A stretch of 64,000 nt of DNA from Cyanobacteria bacterium UBA2566 (GCA_002340255.1 DDLS01000119.1:1-64000), one strand, 5' to 3'; shown: positions 52,401-59,811, numbered from the stretch's first letter. The notes: a model not told the origin generated them from the sequence alone. Numbers and translations: made by a program.

Positions 52401-53528
52401 GTTTAAATATCCCCGCGCTAAACCTGAACCCCCGATATGCAGTTCTCCGGATTCGCCAATGGGAACGGGTTCTCGATCTGAATCGAGAATATAAGTTTTC
52501 GTGTTAGCAATCGGTTGTCCGATCGCTATTTTCCCTTCACCGGGTTTGACTCGGTACAGGGTTGCCCAAACGGTAATTTCTGTCGGCCCGTATAAGTTCC
52601 AAAGAGAGGCACATTTTTCTAATAATGGGTTAGCTAATGTCCTGGATAAGCGCTCTCCGGTGGAAATGATTTTCAGGTTTTGGCTCCCTTGCCAACCGGC
52701 ATCTAACAGCATTCGCCACGTGGCTGGAGTGGCTGACATGATTGTGGCACTGTGTTGGTGAATTAATGCCATTAACTGTGCGGGGTCTTTGGCAACTTCA
52801 CGACGGGCAATAACAACTTTTCCGCCGACATTTAAAGGCCCATAGATTTCTGGGACTGAAACATCAAAAGAAATGGTGGTCACAGCAATCATGGTGTCTT
52901 GAATGCTCAATCCCGGAGAAGTGGCGATCGAATGTAACAAATTCGCGACTGAACGATGGGCAATTTGCACGCCTTTGGGTTTGCCTGTGGAGCCGGAAGT
53001 GTAGATAATATAGGCTAAGTTTTCAGCATTAATATTACTTTCTAGGTTTTCTGGACTCTGTTGCGATATCTTGTCCCAATCCTTGTCTAAGTTAACCCAT
53101 TTTAAAGCAGGCGATCCCCCCCAACCCGATATGAGTTGCTCTTGGGTGACGACAATTGACAAAGCGGCATCTTCAACCATCAAGGCAATTCGCTCTTGGG
53201 GATAAGCGGGGTCTAAGGGTACATAAGCGCCACCGGCTTTGAGAATTCCCAACATAGCCACTACCATGTCCAAGGAGCGATCGACGCACAGACCCACCAA
53301 TACCTCTGGTCCGACTCCCAACCCTTGCAAGTGGCGAGCCAGTTGGTTGGCTTTGGCGTTTAACTGCCGATAGGTCAGTCGTTGAGACTCGAATACAACA
53401 GCCACGGAGTCAGGAGTCCGGTTCGCTTGGGCTTCAAATAACTGATGGATGCACTTATCTTGGGGATAGTCGGCTTGAGTATTGTTCCAGGAGGGTAATG
53501 GGCGATCGCTTGCTGATGCTGTGGTCAT
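46485..53528 (-). CDS. nonribosomal peptide synthetase, two modules with N-methyltransferase
   Basis: 2347 residues. Domain order: A1 30-470 (YTSGSTGKPKG core) interrupted after RGYRIELGEIE by a methyltransferase (485-740, LEIGCGTG at 545), A1 C-terminus with Lys920 (SPSGKVDRRALPAP); PCP1 with Ser977 (GGDSI); condensation 1030-1480 with HHIITDG at 1167-1173; A2 near 1500-2000 (YTSGTTGQPKG); PCP2 (GGHSL); thioesterase with GWSMGG, probable triad Ser2169, Asp2196, His2323. By-eye Stachelhaus reading of A2 gives DLTKIGHVGK, close to aspartate codes; A1 (DVPSITLVW) matches nothing I know. The product should be a dipeptide with N-methylation of the first residue, released by the TE. No condensation domain precedes A1, so the enzyme starts the chain. 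There are no helper genes nearby. A phosphopantetheinyl transferase must lie elsewhere. Confidence 0.9.
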   Translation of the reverse strand: MTTASASDRPLPSWNNTQADYPQDKCIHQLFEAQANRTPDSVAVVFESQRLTYRQLNAKANQLARHLQGLGVGPEVLVGLCVDRSLDMVVAMLGILKAGGAYVPLDPAYPQERIALMVEDAALSIVVTQEQLISGWGGSPALKWVNLDKDWDKISQQSPENLESNINAENLAYIIYTSGSTGKPKGVQIAHRSVANLLHSIATSPGLSIQDTMIAVTTISFDVSVPEIYGPLNVGGKVVIARREVAKDPAQLMALIHQHSATIMSATPATWRMLLDAGWQGSQNLKIISTGERLSRTLANPLLEKCASLWNLYGPTEITVWATLYRVKPGEGKIAIGQPIANTKTYILDSDREPVPIGESGELHIGGSGLARGYLNRLELTAEKFIPNPFSQDPNSRLYKTGDLARYLPDGNIEYLGRIDHQVKVRGYRIELGEIEATLSQNPEVKQAIVEAREDVPNQKRLVAYIVPGSATDEQNPEDTSEQTQKWQKIWDEAYIQPDETQDGSFHIGGWNDSYTGKDLDPEQVQEWVDYTVERILSLQPDRLLEIGCGTGLLLFRMAPQCQHYYATDLSGEAIRYLERQMGNNELAQSVTLRQTPADGLGEIVQETFDTAISNSVIQFFPSIDYLVEVIETAVSLVEPGGQIFLGDILSLPLLEAFHTSVQLYQASAELSVAQLRHRIGDRLSREQRLIIDPDFFIALKQHLPQISHVEIQLKRGHYQNELTRFRYDIVLHIGKKSQNATKPPIYLNWQPDNLTVAKVRQQLQETAPEILVLTRVPNARIWADLQAIERLASPECPETVGELRQQITPEGIEPEDWWQLESEVDYRINITCSGNSSEAYYDVLFIRSDSNIIPDSTIIAPQENGLKPWSAYANQPYTGKQHHQLIPQLREFLQEKLPDYMVPSAFVVLDKLPLSPSGKVDRRALPAPDKSRPVLDVELVAPRTPTEEILAGLWAELLTLNEIGVLDNFFMLGGDSIQATQLISRVRDTFGVELSLHRLFESPTVAELAETLLGTSSQQQATIQPIPREAELPLSFAEQRLWFLDQLQEKSIAYNEQEALRLTGSLSIEALEMALQEIVRRHESLRTNYQAVEGSPVRVIHEIQKPGFFSQLASTANTDTETRFLELQRLAAEEIQQPFDLANDPLLRVTLFQLAPDDYVLLLTMHHIITDGWSTGVLSHELEVLYGAYVQGKPSPLPPLPIQYADFACWQRQPATAEMLAPQLTYWKQQLAGTPPLLELPTDYPRKTVQTANGGKEFFELGIEFTQRLKRLSQELGVTLFMTLFATFSTLLYRYSSQEDIVVGTPIANRNRSEIEGLIGFFVNTLVLRSQFEDNPSFSQLLQQVRQTCLDAYAHQDVPFEQLVEALQPERSLSHSPIFQVMFALQNAPMKPLELPEVSFNWLQIESAKAKFDLTLSMEETAAGLIGYWEYNRDLFESTTIRRMMGHFKTLLEGILANPKAPVSELPLLIEAERHQLLVEWNDTQVEYLQDRCIHQLFEEQVKRTPDSVAVVFEDKQLTYRELNGKANQLAHYLQNLGVGQDVLVGICVERSVEMIVGLLGILKAGGAYLPLDPNSPPDRLAYQILDAQVSVLLTEKKLGHLQLQERVRQVLLDVDWSVIAQEANSNLVTQAKPDNLLYVIYTSGTTGQPKGVAIAHKSMINYLHGIVRQFNLNSCEHFALVSSITTDLGNTIIFPALCTGGCLHIISQETSSQPDALGDYIQHQNIDCLKIVPSHLMALQSSSRSEQLLPRQVLILGGEASRSDWVGYLQSQAPQCTIFNHYGPTEATVGVLTYRLEPELSIENSSTLPLGCPLPNTQIYILDQHLQPVPIGVPGELHIGGAGLARGYLNRPELTEQKFISNPFSDEPGSRLYKTGDKARYLPDGKIEFIGRIDNQVKIRGFRIELGEIEATLAQHPEVREAIVIIREDSTGDKRLVAYIVSEAEELAGSDVRGFLKTKLPDYMVPSAFVFLEALPLTPNGKVNPRALPAPDKEQREKGAIAPRTTTELQLCQIWSEVLKISTLGVQDNFFELGGHSLLAVRLMARIERQLGIHLPLTTLFTEPTIESQAHLLSSQSQVRSHSPLVPIQSSGELPPLFCVHPVGGNVLCYAELAQNLGNNRPFYGLQSLGLSGEQEPLTTIEEMAAIYIEVLQEIQPAGPYYLSGWSMGGIVAWEMARQLQTLGQNVELLALIDSYAPSHNQQPIDEAFLMNTLLGDLGGIFGTEFSISTHELYPLQPSEQLGRILTEAKRLNILPREISLKQMDWLFEVFKANLKAVYDYQPQPYWGRVALFAASELEEDRGWSTWVTGELETYMIPGDHYGMIRSPHVWVLAQKLEACLNQAQ
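50151..50216. repeat. two copies of AAGAAACCGGGTTTCTG inside the NRPS gene
   Basis: Identical 17-nt copies lie at 50151-50167 and 50200-50216, 49 nt apart, read in two different frames of the condensation domain (residues 1105-1110 QKPGFF and 1121-1126 TETRFL). A 16-of-17 match is at 7018-7034 at the end of the CRISPR array. The repeats fall in the variable loop between the VIHEI strand and the LAAEEIQQPFDL motif of the condensation domain. Confidence 0.9.
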
Positions 53529-53675
53529 AGACTAATTTTCCGGTTTAACTTGGGAGCTAGGGTAAGTTCCTAGTTTATTTTATAGGGCGATCGCTCCTAC
53601 TTCTCGAATCTTCTATAAACAATACTTTAATTCCTGTGTAGAACTTGGACTATAGTTAGTTTTAGCCTTATTACT

Positions 53676-54062
53676 CTAGCCTAAACCCCCAAGCAATCCT
53701 AAAATCATACCCAAGACCAAGACCAAAATAAGAGCCACCAATGTAACGATCAAAACCCAGTATTGTAAGGTGTAAAGTTTTCGCAACTCTCCTAATGCAC
53801 CCATTAAATGTTCTATATCCTGACCTTCAGTATCGACAATTCGCTTAAAGGCAGTAGAGGCTTGGTATGTCCAAATACCGATTAAAAAATCAGCCACTCC
53901 TGAGATCGTGGCTCCGATACCTTCTTCCGATCCGCGCAGTCCAAAGATGACCGTTAGCACTCCACCAATCATCAAAAAGATACTGACAAATTTCATGCGA
54001 CTGGCTAATTGCCCAATCAGCGCATTTTGGGAACCATCAAATTCATAATTATCAAATTGCAT
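53676..54062 (-). CDS. small polytopic membrane protein
   Basis: 128 residues. Helices are visible at about 25-45 (MKFVSIFLMIGGVLTVIFGL), 50-70 (IGATISGVADFLIGIWTYQA) and 98-128 (LQYWVLIVTLVALILVLVLG). Between them is a short amphipathic region, KRIVDTEGQDIEHLMGALGE. It has no recognised domain. It faces the NRPS gene across a 147-nt spacer on the same strand, upstream of it, but belongs to a different class and need not be part of it. The TTATAT direct repeat at 54093 precedes its start on the minus strand. Confidence 0.55.
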   Translation of the reverse strand: MQFDNYEFDGSQNALIGQLASRMKFVSIFLMIGGVLTVIFGLRGSEEGIGATISGVADFLIGIWTYQASTAFKRIVDTEGQDIEHLMGALGELRKLYTLQYWVLIVTLVALILVLVLGMILGLLGGLG

Positions 54063-54124
54063 AGTTAGAGCCTATTGTAAATAGACTCTGATATTATATC
54101 AGAGTGTTTACCCAGAGATCGAAG

Positions 54125-54312
54125 ATGCCGGCCAAAGATATTTATCATGATGCAGTCAAACATGCCTTGATTAAAGACGGTTGGACAATAAAGATGACGT
54201 TGACGAAAACTTTTTTAGGAGAAAATCAATTCAAGAAGTGGCCAAAGTCAATCAGCTCTGGTTAATTGTGGTTGATATGGAGAAGGAAGAAGTCATACCA
54301 TGGATAAATTAG
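54125..54312 (+). pseudogene. xisH: xisH (fdxN element excision controlling factor), internally deleted
   Basis: The start MPAKDIYHDAVKHALIKDGW matches the XisH N-terminus (PD-(D/E)XK-like fold). After about 23 codons the middle of the protein, roughly 60-70 residues including the catalytic VExK region, is missing. The C-terminal block reads EKSIQEVAKVNQLWLIVVDM and ends KEEVIPWIN, in a shifted frame, stopping at 54310-54312. The normal XisH is about 140 residues. The stop overlaps the xisI start at 54300, as in intact xisH-xisI pairs. It is not functional. Confidence 0.75.
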
Positions 54313-54641
54313 AACACTATCGCGACTTGATTCAACAAATTTTAACTGAATATCATGAATGGGTCTCTGGTTCATCAAATCTAGATCGAGAAAGTTGTTT
54401 AGTGTTTGATGAAACTCACGACCAATATTTTTGGCTGTTTATGGGGTGGGACGGGAAGAAGAAAATTAGAAATATTCACGTTCATATTCGGATTAAAAAT
54501 GAGAAAATTCATATTGAAGAGGATTGGACGGAAGAAGGGATAGCCAATGAGCTATTGCTGAAAGGACTATCGAAGGAGGAGATTGTATTGGCGTTTCACG
54601 ATCCGGAGACTCGGAAGTTTACGGAATTTGCGATCGCCTAA
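54300..54641 (+). CDS. xisI: XisI protein (fdxN element excision controlling factor)
   Basis: 113 residues: MDKLEHYRDLIQQILTEYHE, then DRESCLVFDETHDQYFWLFM, GWDGKKKIRNIHVHIRIKNE, KIHIEEDWTEEGIANELLLK and a closing HDPETRKFTEFAIA. It is complete and matches XisI throughout. XisH and XisI are named for control of fdxN-element excision in Anabaena, but copies are widespread in cyanobacteria without that element, so their true role may differ. Its partner xisH is broken here, so the intact XisI is an orphan. Confidence 0.92.
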   Translation: MDKLEHYRDLIQQILTEYHEWVSGSSNLDRESCLVFDETHDQYFWLFMGWDGKKKIRNIHVHIRIKNEKIHIEEDWTEEGIANELLLKGLSKEEIVLAFHDPETRKFTEFAIA

Positions 54642-54657
54642 TCCCATCTCTCTAAGT

Positions 54658-54745
54658 TCGTAGGTTGGATTAAGGAACGAAACCCAACAAATCCGTTGAG
54701 TTGACGTTGCGTTCTACTTGTCCAAAACCCAACCCACGAGGACAT
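54658..54745. repeat. degenerate GTAGGTTGG / AACCCAACCC repeat
   Basis: CGTAGGTTGGATTAAGG, GAACGAAACCCAACAAATCC and AACCCAACCCACG resemble the GTAGGTTGGGTT...AACCCAACA family of dispersed repeats in cyanobacteria. The two halves are complementary and could form a long imperfect hairpin. It lies between xisI and the copper ATPase. Confidence 0.55.
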
Positions 54746-54852
54746 GGCGAAGCTCTTGCGATTAGAAAGAGAAGGAATTTTTTAATTTTCTTGTTCCATA
54801 GGCTTGCTCTAAACTAGACCAGAGATCGTAGTGGAGAGTTCTAGAGCCGCCT

Positions 54853-57165
54853 ATGCAAGTCGTTCCCCAAACACCAGTCCCCCAAGACTCAATATCCCTC
54901 GAAACCCTAACCTTAGATGTGACGGGAATGAAATGTGCCGGATGTGTCCAAGCTGTGGAACGGCAACTCATTCAACAGCCAGGAGTCCGGTCTGCTTGTG
55001 TTAATTTAGTGACGGCTGTAGCGGCAGTAGAATATGAGAGTGGCGCGGTTAATGGCACTCAATTGGCTGAAAAGCTGACGGAATCAGGATTTCCCAGCCA
55101 ACTACGATCGCCGGAAAACTTCGGAAATTCATCCCTTTCTCCCCAACAGCGGTATCAAGAGGAACTGAAAGCACATCAAAAAGAATTGGCGATCGCCGCC
55201 TCTTTATTGCTGCTATGCTTTACCGGCCATGGATTTCACTATTTACCTCTTCTAAGTTCCATGACGTTTCACTGGGGTTTAGCCACCCTCGCCCTCCTCT
55301 TTCCCGGACGAAGCATCATTATCGAAGGGGCGCGGGGATTATGGAACAATAGCCCCAATATGAATAGTTTAGTCGGCTTAGGGGCGATCGCTGCCTACAC
55401 CACCAGCACCATTGCCCTGCTCTTTCCCCAAACCGGATGGGAATGCTTCTTTGACGAACCGGTGATGCTCCTGGGCTTTATTCTCCTCGGTCGGACCCTA
55501 GAAGCCAGAGCCAGAAGCCAAGCCGCCGCCGATCTCAGTGCCCTCTTAGCCCTACAACCCAAACGAGCGCACCTGATTCCCGTCGGTTCAACGCCGGATG
55601 AAACCCCCGTTGATATTGCGGCTGAAACCGTGAAAGTGGGGGAATGGTTGCGAGTCTTACCAGGAGAACGCTTTCCCGTGGATGGGCGCGTCGTCGGTGG
55701 AGAAACCACGGTCAACGAAAGTATGATTACCGGGGAAGCGATCCCCGTACCCAAGCAGGCGGGAGATTGGGTTAGTGCCGGAACAGTGAATGAGTCGGGA
55801 CTCGTCACTCTGGAGACTACCCACGTTGGCTCAGATACAACCTTGGGTCAAATTATCCAATGGGTGGAAAATGCCCAAACCCGTAAAGCGCCCATTCAAC
55901 AACTGGCTGATACGGTAGCCGGTTATTTTGTTTACGGCATTATGACGATCGCCACATTAACCTTTCTCTTCTGGCAACTGTGGGGCGTGCAACTGTGGCC
56001 CCATATACTAGCAACTGGGGAAACCCCCTATTCTCCCGTTCTACTGAGCTTAAAATTGGCGATCGCCGTTTTAGTCATTGCTTGTCCCTGTGCCCTAGGG
56101 TTAGCCACCCCCACCGCCATCTTAGTCGGTACAGGAATTGGCGCAAAACAAGGCATTCTGATCAAAGGCGGACAAGCGCTACAACAACTCAACGCCATCG
56201 ACTTAATCAGTTTTGACAAAACGGGAACTCTCACCCAAGGCACTCCTGTAGTCACCGATTGTATCCCCAATCCGGCCCTAGGTTGGAGTAGCGATCGCCT
56301 CCTGGGAACTGCGGCAGCCGTTGAACAAGGCACGAACCATCCCCTCGCCCGTGCTATTTTAGACGCAGCCCAAAAGCGGGAATTAATCTTACCCTCGGCG
56401 GAAAGTTTCCAAACCCTTGCCGGTTATGGCGTTCAAGCCTGGGTGGAGCAAGAACGAGTACTGTTGGGAACCCCCGAATGGTTAGCGCAACAAGAGGTTA
56501 TTTTACCCGCGAATACTGAAGAAATTGACCAACTTGCCCAAGAGGGTAAAACCGTCGTAGCGATCGCCCTCAATGGCCAATGGGCCGGATGGTTAGGGAT
56601 TATCGATCCCCTGCGTCCCCAAGCAAGGGAAACCCTGGAAACTCTGCGGCAGATGGGCTTAAGCGTGATGATGCTAACCGGCGATCGCCAAGCAACCGCC
56701 CACGCCGTGGGGGAAAAACTGGGACTGAGTCAGGACGAAATTCAGGCAGAAGTGAAACCCGAAGCCAAAGCCGAGGCGATCGCTACGTTACAAAAATCTG
56801 CCCGCGTCGCTATGGTCGGAGATGGCATCAACGATGCTCCTGCTCTAGCTCAAGCGGATGTGGGCATTGCCCTCCAGAGCGCCACTGAAGTAGCGATGGA
56901 TACCGCACAACTGGTTTTGATCGGCGATCGGCTCGCCGACATTCCCCACGCGATCGCCCTTGGTCGAGACACCTTTAGCAAAATTCGCCAAAACCTCTTT
57001 TGGGCCTTTGCCTACAATATCCTTGCCATCCCCCTAGCTGCGGGTGTGTTTCTGCCGCAATTCGGTATTCTCCTCTCTCCAGCGACTGCGGGTGCATTCA
57101 TGGCCTTTAGCTCCGTCAGTGTCGTCACCAACTCTCTGCTGTTGCGCCGACGTTACCCCACTTGA
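54853..57165 (+). CDS. ctaA: copper-transporting P1B-type ATPase (CtaA/PacS family)
   Basis: 770 residues. The N-terminal heavy-metal domain has GMKCAGC (Cys28, Cys31). Eight membrane helices follow, with the TGE-like GESMITGEAIP region, the transmembrane metal motif VIACPCALGLATP (CPC), the phosphorylation site FDKTGTLTQG and the TNHPLA (HP) motif. The ATP-binding GDGINDAPALA is intact. It moves Cu(I) across a membrane. The LTLDVTGMKCAGCVQAVERQ opening is closer to CtaA (plasma membrane import) than to PacS (thylakoid), though this is by eye. It is preceded by a repeat, not by a metal regulator gene; no metal operator was recognised. Confidence 0.85.
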   Translation: MQVVPQTPVPQDSISLETLTLDVTGMKCAGCVQAVERQLIQQPGVRSACVNLVTAVAAVEYESGAVNGTQLAEKLTESGFPSQLRSPENFGNSSLSPQQRYQEELKAHQKELAIAASLLLLCFTGHGFHYLPLLSSMTFHWGLATLALLFPGRSIIIEGARGLWNNSPNMNSLVGLGAIAAYTTSTIALLFPQTGWECFFDEPVMLLGFILLGRTLEARARSQAAADLSALLALQPKRAHLIPVGSTPDETPVDIAAETVKVGEWLRVLPGERFPVDGRVVGGETTVNESMITGEAIPVPKQAGDWVSAGTVNESGLVTLETTHVGSDTTLGQIIQWVENAQTRKAPIQQLADTVAGYFVYGIMTIATLTFLFWQLWGVQLWPHILATGETPYSPVLLSLKLAIAVLVIACPCALGLATPTAILVGTGIGAKQGILIKGGQALQQLNAIDLISFDKTGTLTQGTPVVTDCIPNPALGWSSDRLLGTAAAVEQGTNHPLARAILDAAQKRELILPSAESFQTLAGYGVQAWVEQERVLLGTPEWLAQQEVILPANTEEIDQLAQEGKTVVAIALNGQWAGWLGIIDPLRPQARETLETLRQMGLSVMMLTGDRQATAHAVGEKLGLSQDEIQAEVKPEAKAEAIATLQKSARVAMVGDGINDAPALAQADVGIALQSATEVAMDTAQLVLIGDRLADIPHAIALGRDTFSKIRQNLFWAFAYNILAIPLAAGVFLPQFGILLSPATAGAFMAFSSVSVVTNSLLLRRRYPT

Positions 57166-57527
57166 CTCTCTAACCTTCGCCCTAGGGAATGGGGAATGGG
57201 CAATAGGCAAGAGGCAATACACAATAGCTTATATTACTACTGTTGGCAGATCCGTTCCCCTACTTCACAATATGACTAGAATCGATTAAAATTGTCACTT
57301 TGTTGTACTCATCTGGGGGCTTCCATTCTCCAGTTATTGTACTCATGGTTTCTCTAAAAATACTCCCAATTAGAGTAACTATCTCCATCAAGAGCGTTTA
57401 AACTAGAAAAGGAATCCCAAAATCTACGGTTAACAAGGCTTCGTGTCCTTTGCCCCTTCCCTAAAACCTCTTAAATGAGGACTAAACCCTAAGTTATTGA
57501 TGTTATTGAATAGGTATAATCTAAATA
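57166..57527. other. 362-nt spacer with tandem repeat and FHA promoter
   Basis: 57180-57215 carries GGGAATGGGGAATGGGCAATAGG-type tandem units (short array). 57304-57350 has TTGTACTCAT twice, 33 nt apart. The end holds TATAAT (57515-57520), 8 nt before the FHA gene ATG, so the transcript may be leaderless or nearly so. No RNA gene was seen. Confidence 0.5.
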
Positions 57528-57962
57528 ATGACCGAAACTTCTGCCCAATCTAACCAAAATCATCTCCTCATTATTGAAGACGATAAGGGACGGCGAGAAT
57601 TTACACTCGAAGCCCCAGTTTACTCCATTGGTCGCCATGAACAGAGCGATATTCGCCTATATTCCCAATTCGTCTCTCGTCGCCATGCGACCCTAGTTCG
57701 GTTACCCAAAGAAGACGGAAATTACTATTACCGCATCGTTGACGGTAATCTTAAAGGCAAAGGAAGCGCTAACGGGATTATGGTCAATGGTAAAAAAGTC
57801 CCCACCCATGACCTCAAGAATGAAGATGAAATTGTCTTCGGTCCCCAAGTAAGAGCTAGTTATTATCTATTAGTCCGGGAAAGCGTGGTCACGACTCCCG
57901 CATCAGATGAATTCGATATTACCTTAATTAGCCCCGGTATGATGGGCGAAGAAGATATATAG
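57528..57962 (+). CDS. FHA domain protein
   Basis: 144 residues. The FHA fold is visible: YSIGRHEQSDIRLYSQFVSR with the conserved GR, S and RH (RHATLVR), and NGIMVNGKKVPTHDLKNEDE with the NG motif. It binds phosphothreonine peptides. No membrane or catalytic part is present, so it is a small adaptor for Ser/Thr kinase signalling (one such kinase, SpkB type, is at 31171). The C-terminal tail (VVTTPASDEFDITLISPGMM) is acidic. A -10 box TATAAT lies only 8 nt before the ATG, and no ribosome-binding site is seen. Confidence 0.85.
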   Translation: MTETSAQSNQNHLLIIEDDKGRREFTLEAPVYSIGRHEQSDIRLYSQFVSRRHATLVRLPKEDGNYYYRIVDGNLKGKGSANGIMVNGKKVPTHDLKNEDEIVFGPQVRASYYLLVRESVVTTPASDEFDITLISPGMMGEEDI

Positions 57963-57971
57963 TCCTACGTA

Positions 57972-58060
57972 CTGGTAATGGGTAATAGGTCATGGGTAAT
58001 AGGTAACAGGTCATTGGGGATCTTCCCTTACTCCCTACGCCCCACTCCCTACTCCACTAC
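57972..58060. repeat. GTAATGGGTAATAGG / CCCTACTCC tandem repeats
   Basis: A plus-strand run of GGTAATGGGTAATAGGTCATGG and a pyrimidine run of CTCCCTAC units flank the gap between the FHA gene and the convergent gene at 58072. Same class of short tandem repeats. Confidence 0.7.
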
Positions 58061-58071
58061 TGGCCATCGGG

Positions 58072-58419
58072 TTATCCAGGAACTGTATCAATCAACTTCA
58101 ATTGACTGCTGTCTTGAATTTGCTTGCTAACCTGTTGGAACAGTTGATGACAGTGATTGTCCAGTTGTAAAGGTAGCTCTTCGTTTTTGGCCACTAAGGT
58201 CATTTTAATTTCCGTTTCAGTAGCGGTTGTGTTATCAATCAACACTTCCACGGTAACTAATTTGCCAAAAGGGACTTTGCCAGGCTTTTCGCGTCCCATG
58301 AGGTACTCGGCTCTATCGTATTGAACCTCAATATTCAAGGATTTGAGAATCTCAATCAACGACTGCCGGAGATTGTTATTGGGAAGCGCTACTGTAAATA
58401 AACAAGTGTACCGAGCCAT
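58072..58419 (-). CDS. conserved hypothetical protein
   Basis: 115 residues from the ATG at 58419 (MARYTCLFTVALPNNNLRQS); an ATG at 58503 would add 28 residues that look non-conserved. It is a beta/alpha soluble protein: LIEILKSLNIEVQYDRAEYL, GREKPGKVPFGKLVTVEVLI, DNTTATETEIKMTLVAKNEE and LQLDNHCHQLFQQVSKQIQD. The ferredoxin-like topology suggests a small cyanobacterial domain, possibly an ATP-binding or sensor fold, but I do not recognise it. It converges on the FHA gene and is divergent from tmk. Confidence 0.6.
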   Translation of the reverse strand: MARYTCLFTVALPNNNLRQSLIEILKSLNIEVQYDRAEYLMGREKPGKVPFGKLVTVEVLIDNTTATETEIKMTLVAKNEELPLQLDNHCHQLFQQVSKQIQDSSQLKLIDTVPG

Positions 58420-58541
58420 AAAACACTCCGGACGTAAAACACGGATAATTTTAACTATATTATCGAAACTCATCTTACCAGTCATTCCCTCTCTTATTGA
58501 CACGAGAGAATGAGTGAGGTGGGTACGATCGCCAAAAAACT

Positions 58542-59195
58542 ATGATTGTAGAACCATTAGAGCGTTTTTCCCCTGGGTTGGGCAAGTTAATTGTATTTGA
58601 GGGAATTGAGGGTGCAGGAAAAACGACCCAAATCCAGCAAACCTCAGAGTGGCTGAGGTCTTGGCTCTCTCAAGAAGTCCTGATCGCCAGGGAACCCGGA
58701 GGTACACCTTTGGGCGAACAGTTACGGGCGGTGTTATTGGGGGATAGTTGGATTTATGATATTCCAGAGTTGTTACTCTATGCAGCCGATCGCGCCCAAC
58801 ATATCCAAGCGTTTATCCAACCTGCACTGAAGGCAGGCAAAATTATTTTATGCGATCGCTTCACCGATTCGACCCTCGCTTATCAGGGCTACGGTCGTGG
58901 TTTAAGTTTAGACTTAATCCATCAACTCAATCAAATTGCTACACAAGGTATCCAAAGTGATGTCACCCTATGGTTGGATGTCGATGTGGAAACTGGACTT
59001 AAACGAATGCGCCAAAGGGCATCAGCCGATCGCATGGAACAAGAAGATCTGGCCTTTCATCATCGCGTCAAACAGGGCTTTGAGAGTCTGTCCCACACCT
59101 ATCCAGAGCGCATGATTCGTATTGATGCCAATTTGCCCGAAGATCGGGTACAGGCTCAGATTCGGACTGCCCTTAAAATCAGGATGAACGGTTAA
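58542..59195 (+). CDS. tmk: thymidylate kinase
   Basis: 217 residues. The P-loop is FEGIEGAGKTTQIQ (residues 20-33). The DR motif and substrate loop read AREPGGTPLGEQLRAVLL and LLYAADRAQHIQAFIQPALK, with CDRFTDSTLAYQGYGRGLSL and the LID RQRASADRMEQEDLAFHHRV. All catalytic residues are present. It phosphorylates dTMP to dTDP in the cytoplasm. It is monocistronic with short spacers. The stop is followed at once by TATAGCGCTG of the repeat family at 59196. Confidence 0.97.
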   Translation: MIVEPLERFSPGLGKLIVFEGIEGAGKTTQIQQTSEWLRSWLSQEVLIAREPGGTPLGEQLRAVLLGDSWIYDIPELLLYAADRAQHIQAFIQPALKAGKIILCDRFTDSTLAYQGYGRGLSLDLIHQLNQIATQGIQSDVTLWLDVDVETGLKRMRQRASADRMEQEDLAFHHRVKQGFESLSHTYPERMIRIDANLPEDRVQAQIRTALKIRMNG

Positions 59196-59336
59196 TATAG
59201 CGCTGTGGGCTAGGGAATGGGGAATGGGGAATAGGGAATAGGGAATGGGGAATAGGGAATAGGGAATGGGGAATAAGTTATTGTAGCTAGGTTTCAGTAT
59301 TGAGCCGGAGTCCTAACTAACTCTTTCTCTGCTATA
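59196..59336. repeat. TATAGC-ended element with long GGGAATA/GGGGAAT array
   Basis: TATAGCGCTGTGGGCTAGGG begins at the base after the tmk stop. About nine GGGAAT(A/G) heptamers follow (59214-59273), then unique sequence ending TTCTCTGCTATA at 59336. The ends TATAGC and GCTATA are inverted, and on the opposite strand the right end reads TATAGCAGAG, matching the right end of the 729 and 35944 elements (TACAGCAG). This ties the heptamer arrays to the same element family. Confidence 0.6.
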
Positions 59337-59362
59337 GGAGTAAACCATACCAACCTGAAGCT

Positions 59363-59773
59363 ATGGAATGGATACATCATGTTGAAGAAGCTTTTAGTGG
59401 CTTCATTGGAATCATTCAACTAGCCTTTGAGATGATCGCTGTATTTTGCATTCTCCTTGGTTTGGTGCAAACTCTGCGATTAGCGATCCAACTGCTGCCT
59501 CAAATGAAGTTGATGCCACAAGGGAATTCGGATACTCCTTTTGTACTGCTGCGAATTAAATTGGGGTCTTGGTTGGCGTTGGCGCTGGAGTTTCAGCTAG
59601 GGGCGGATATTTTAGCAACAACAGTTGCGCCAAGTTGGGAAAGTTTGGGAAAATTGGGGGCGATCGCCATTATCCGAACATTCCTCAATTATTTCTTGAA
59701 TCAGGAGTTAGTGGAACAAGTGGAATTACGAGAGAAACTCAATGAGCAAAGCCAGTTACAATCTGGAGAATAG
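59363..59773 (+). CDS. DUF1622 membrane protein
   Basis: 136 residues. Two to three helices (FIGIIQLAFEMIAVFCILLG, IKLGSWLALALEFQLGADIL, LGAIAIIRTFLNYFLNQELV) with LALEFQLGADILATT, the DUF1622 signature. Many bacteria carry it next to genes of unknown role; some annotate it as a small-conductance channel-like protein. The start MEWIHHVEEAFSGF is plausible. It is between a repeat element and the convergent gene at 59812. Confidence 0.85.
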   Translation: MEWIHHVEEAFSGFIGIIQLAFEMIAVFCILLGLVQTLRLAIQLLPQMKLMPQGNSDTPFVLLRIKLGSWLALALEFQLGADILATTVAPSWESLGKLGAIAIIRTFLNYFLNQELVEQVELREKLNEQSQLQSGE

Positions 59774-59811
59774 CGATGAATTTCAAGTTTACCGCCTCAA
59801 GCCATTAATTC

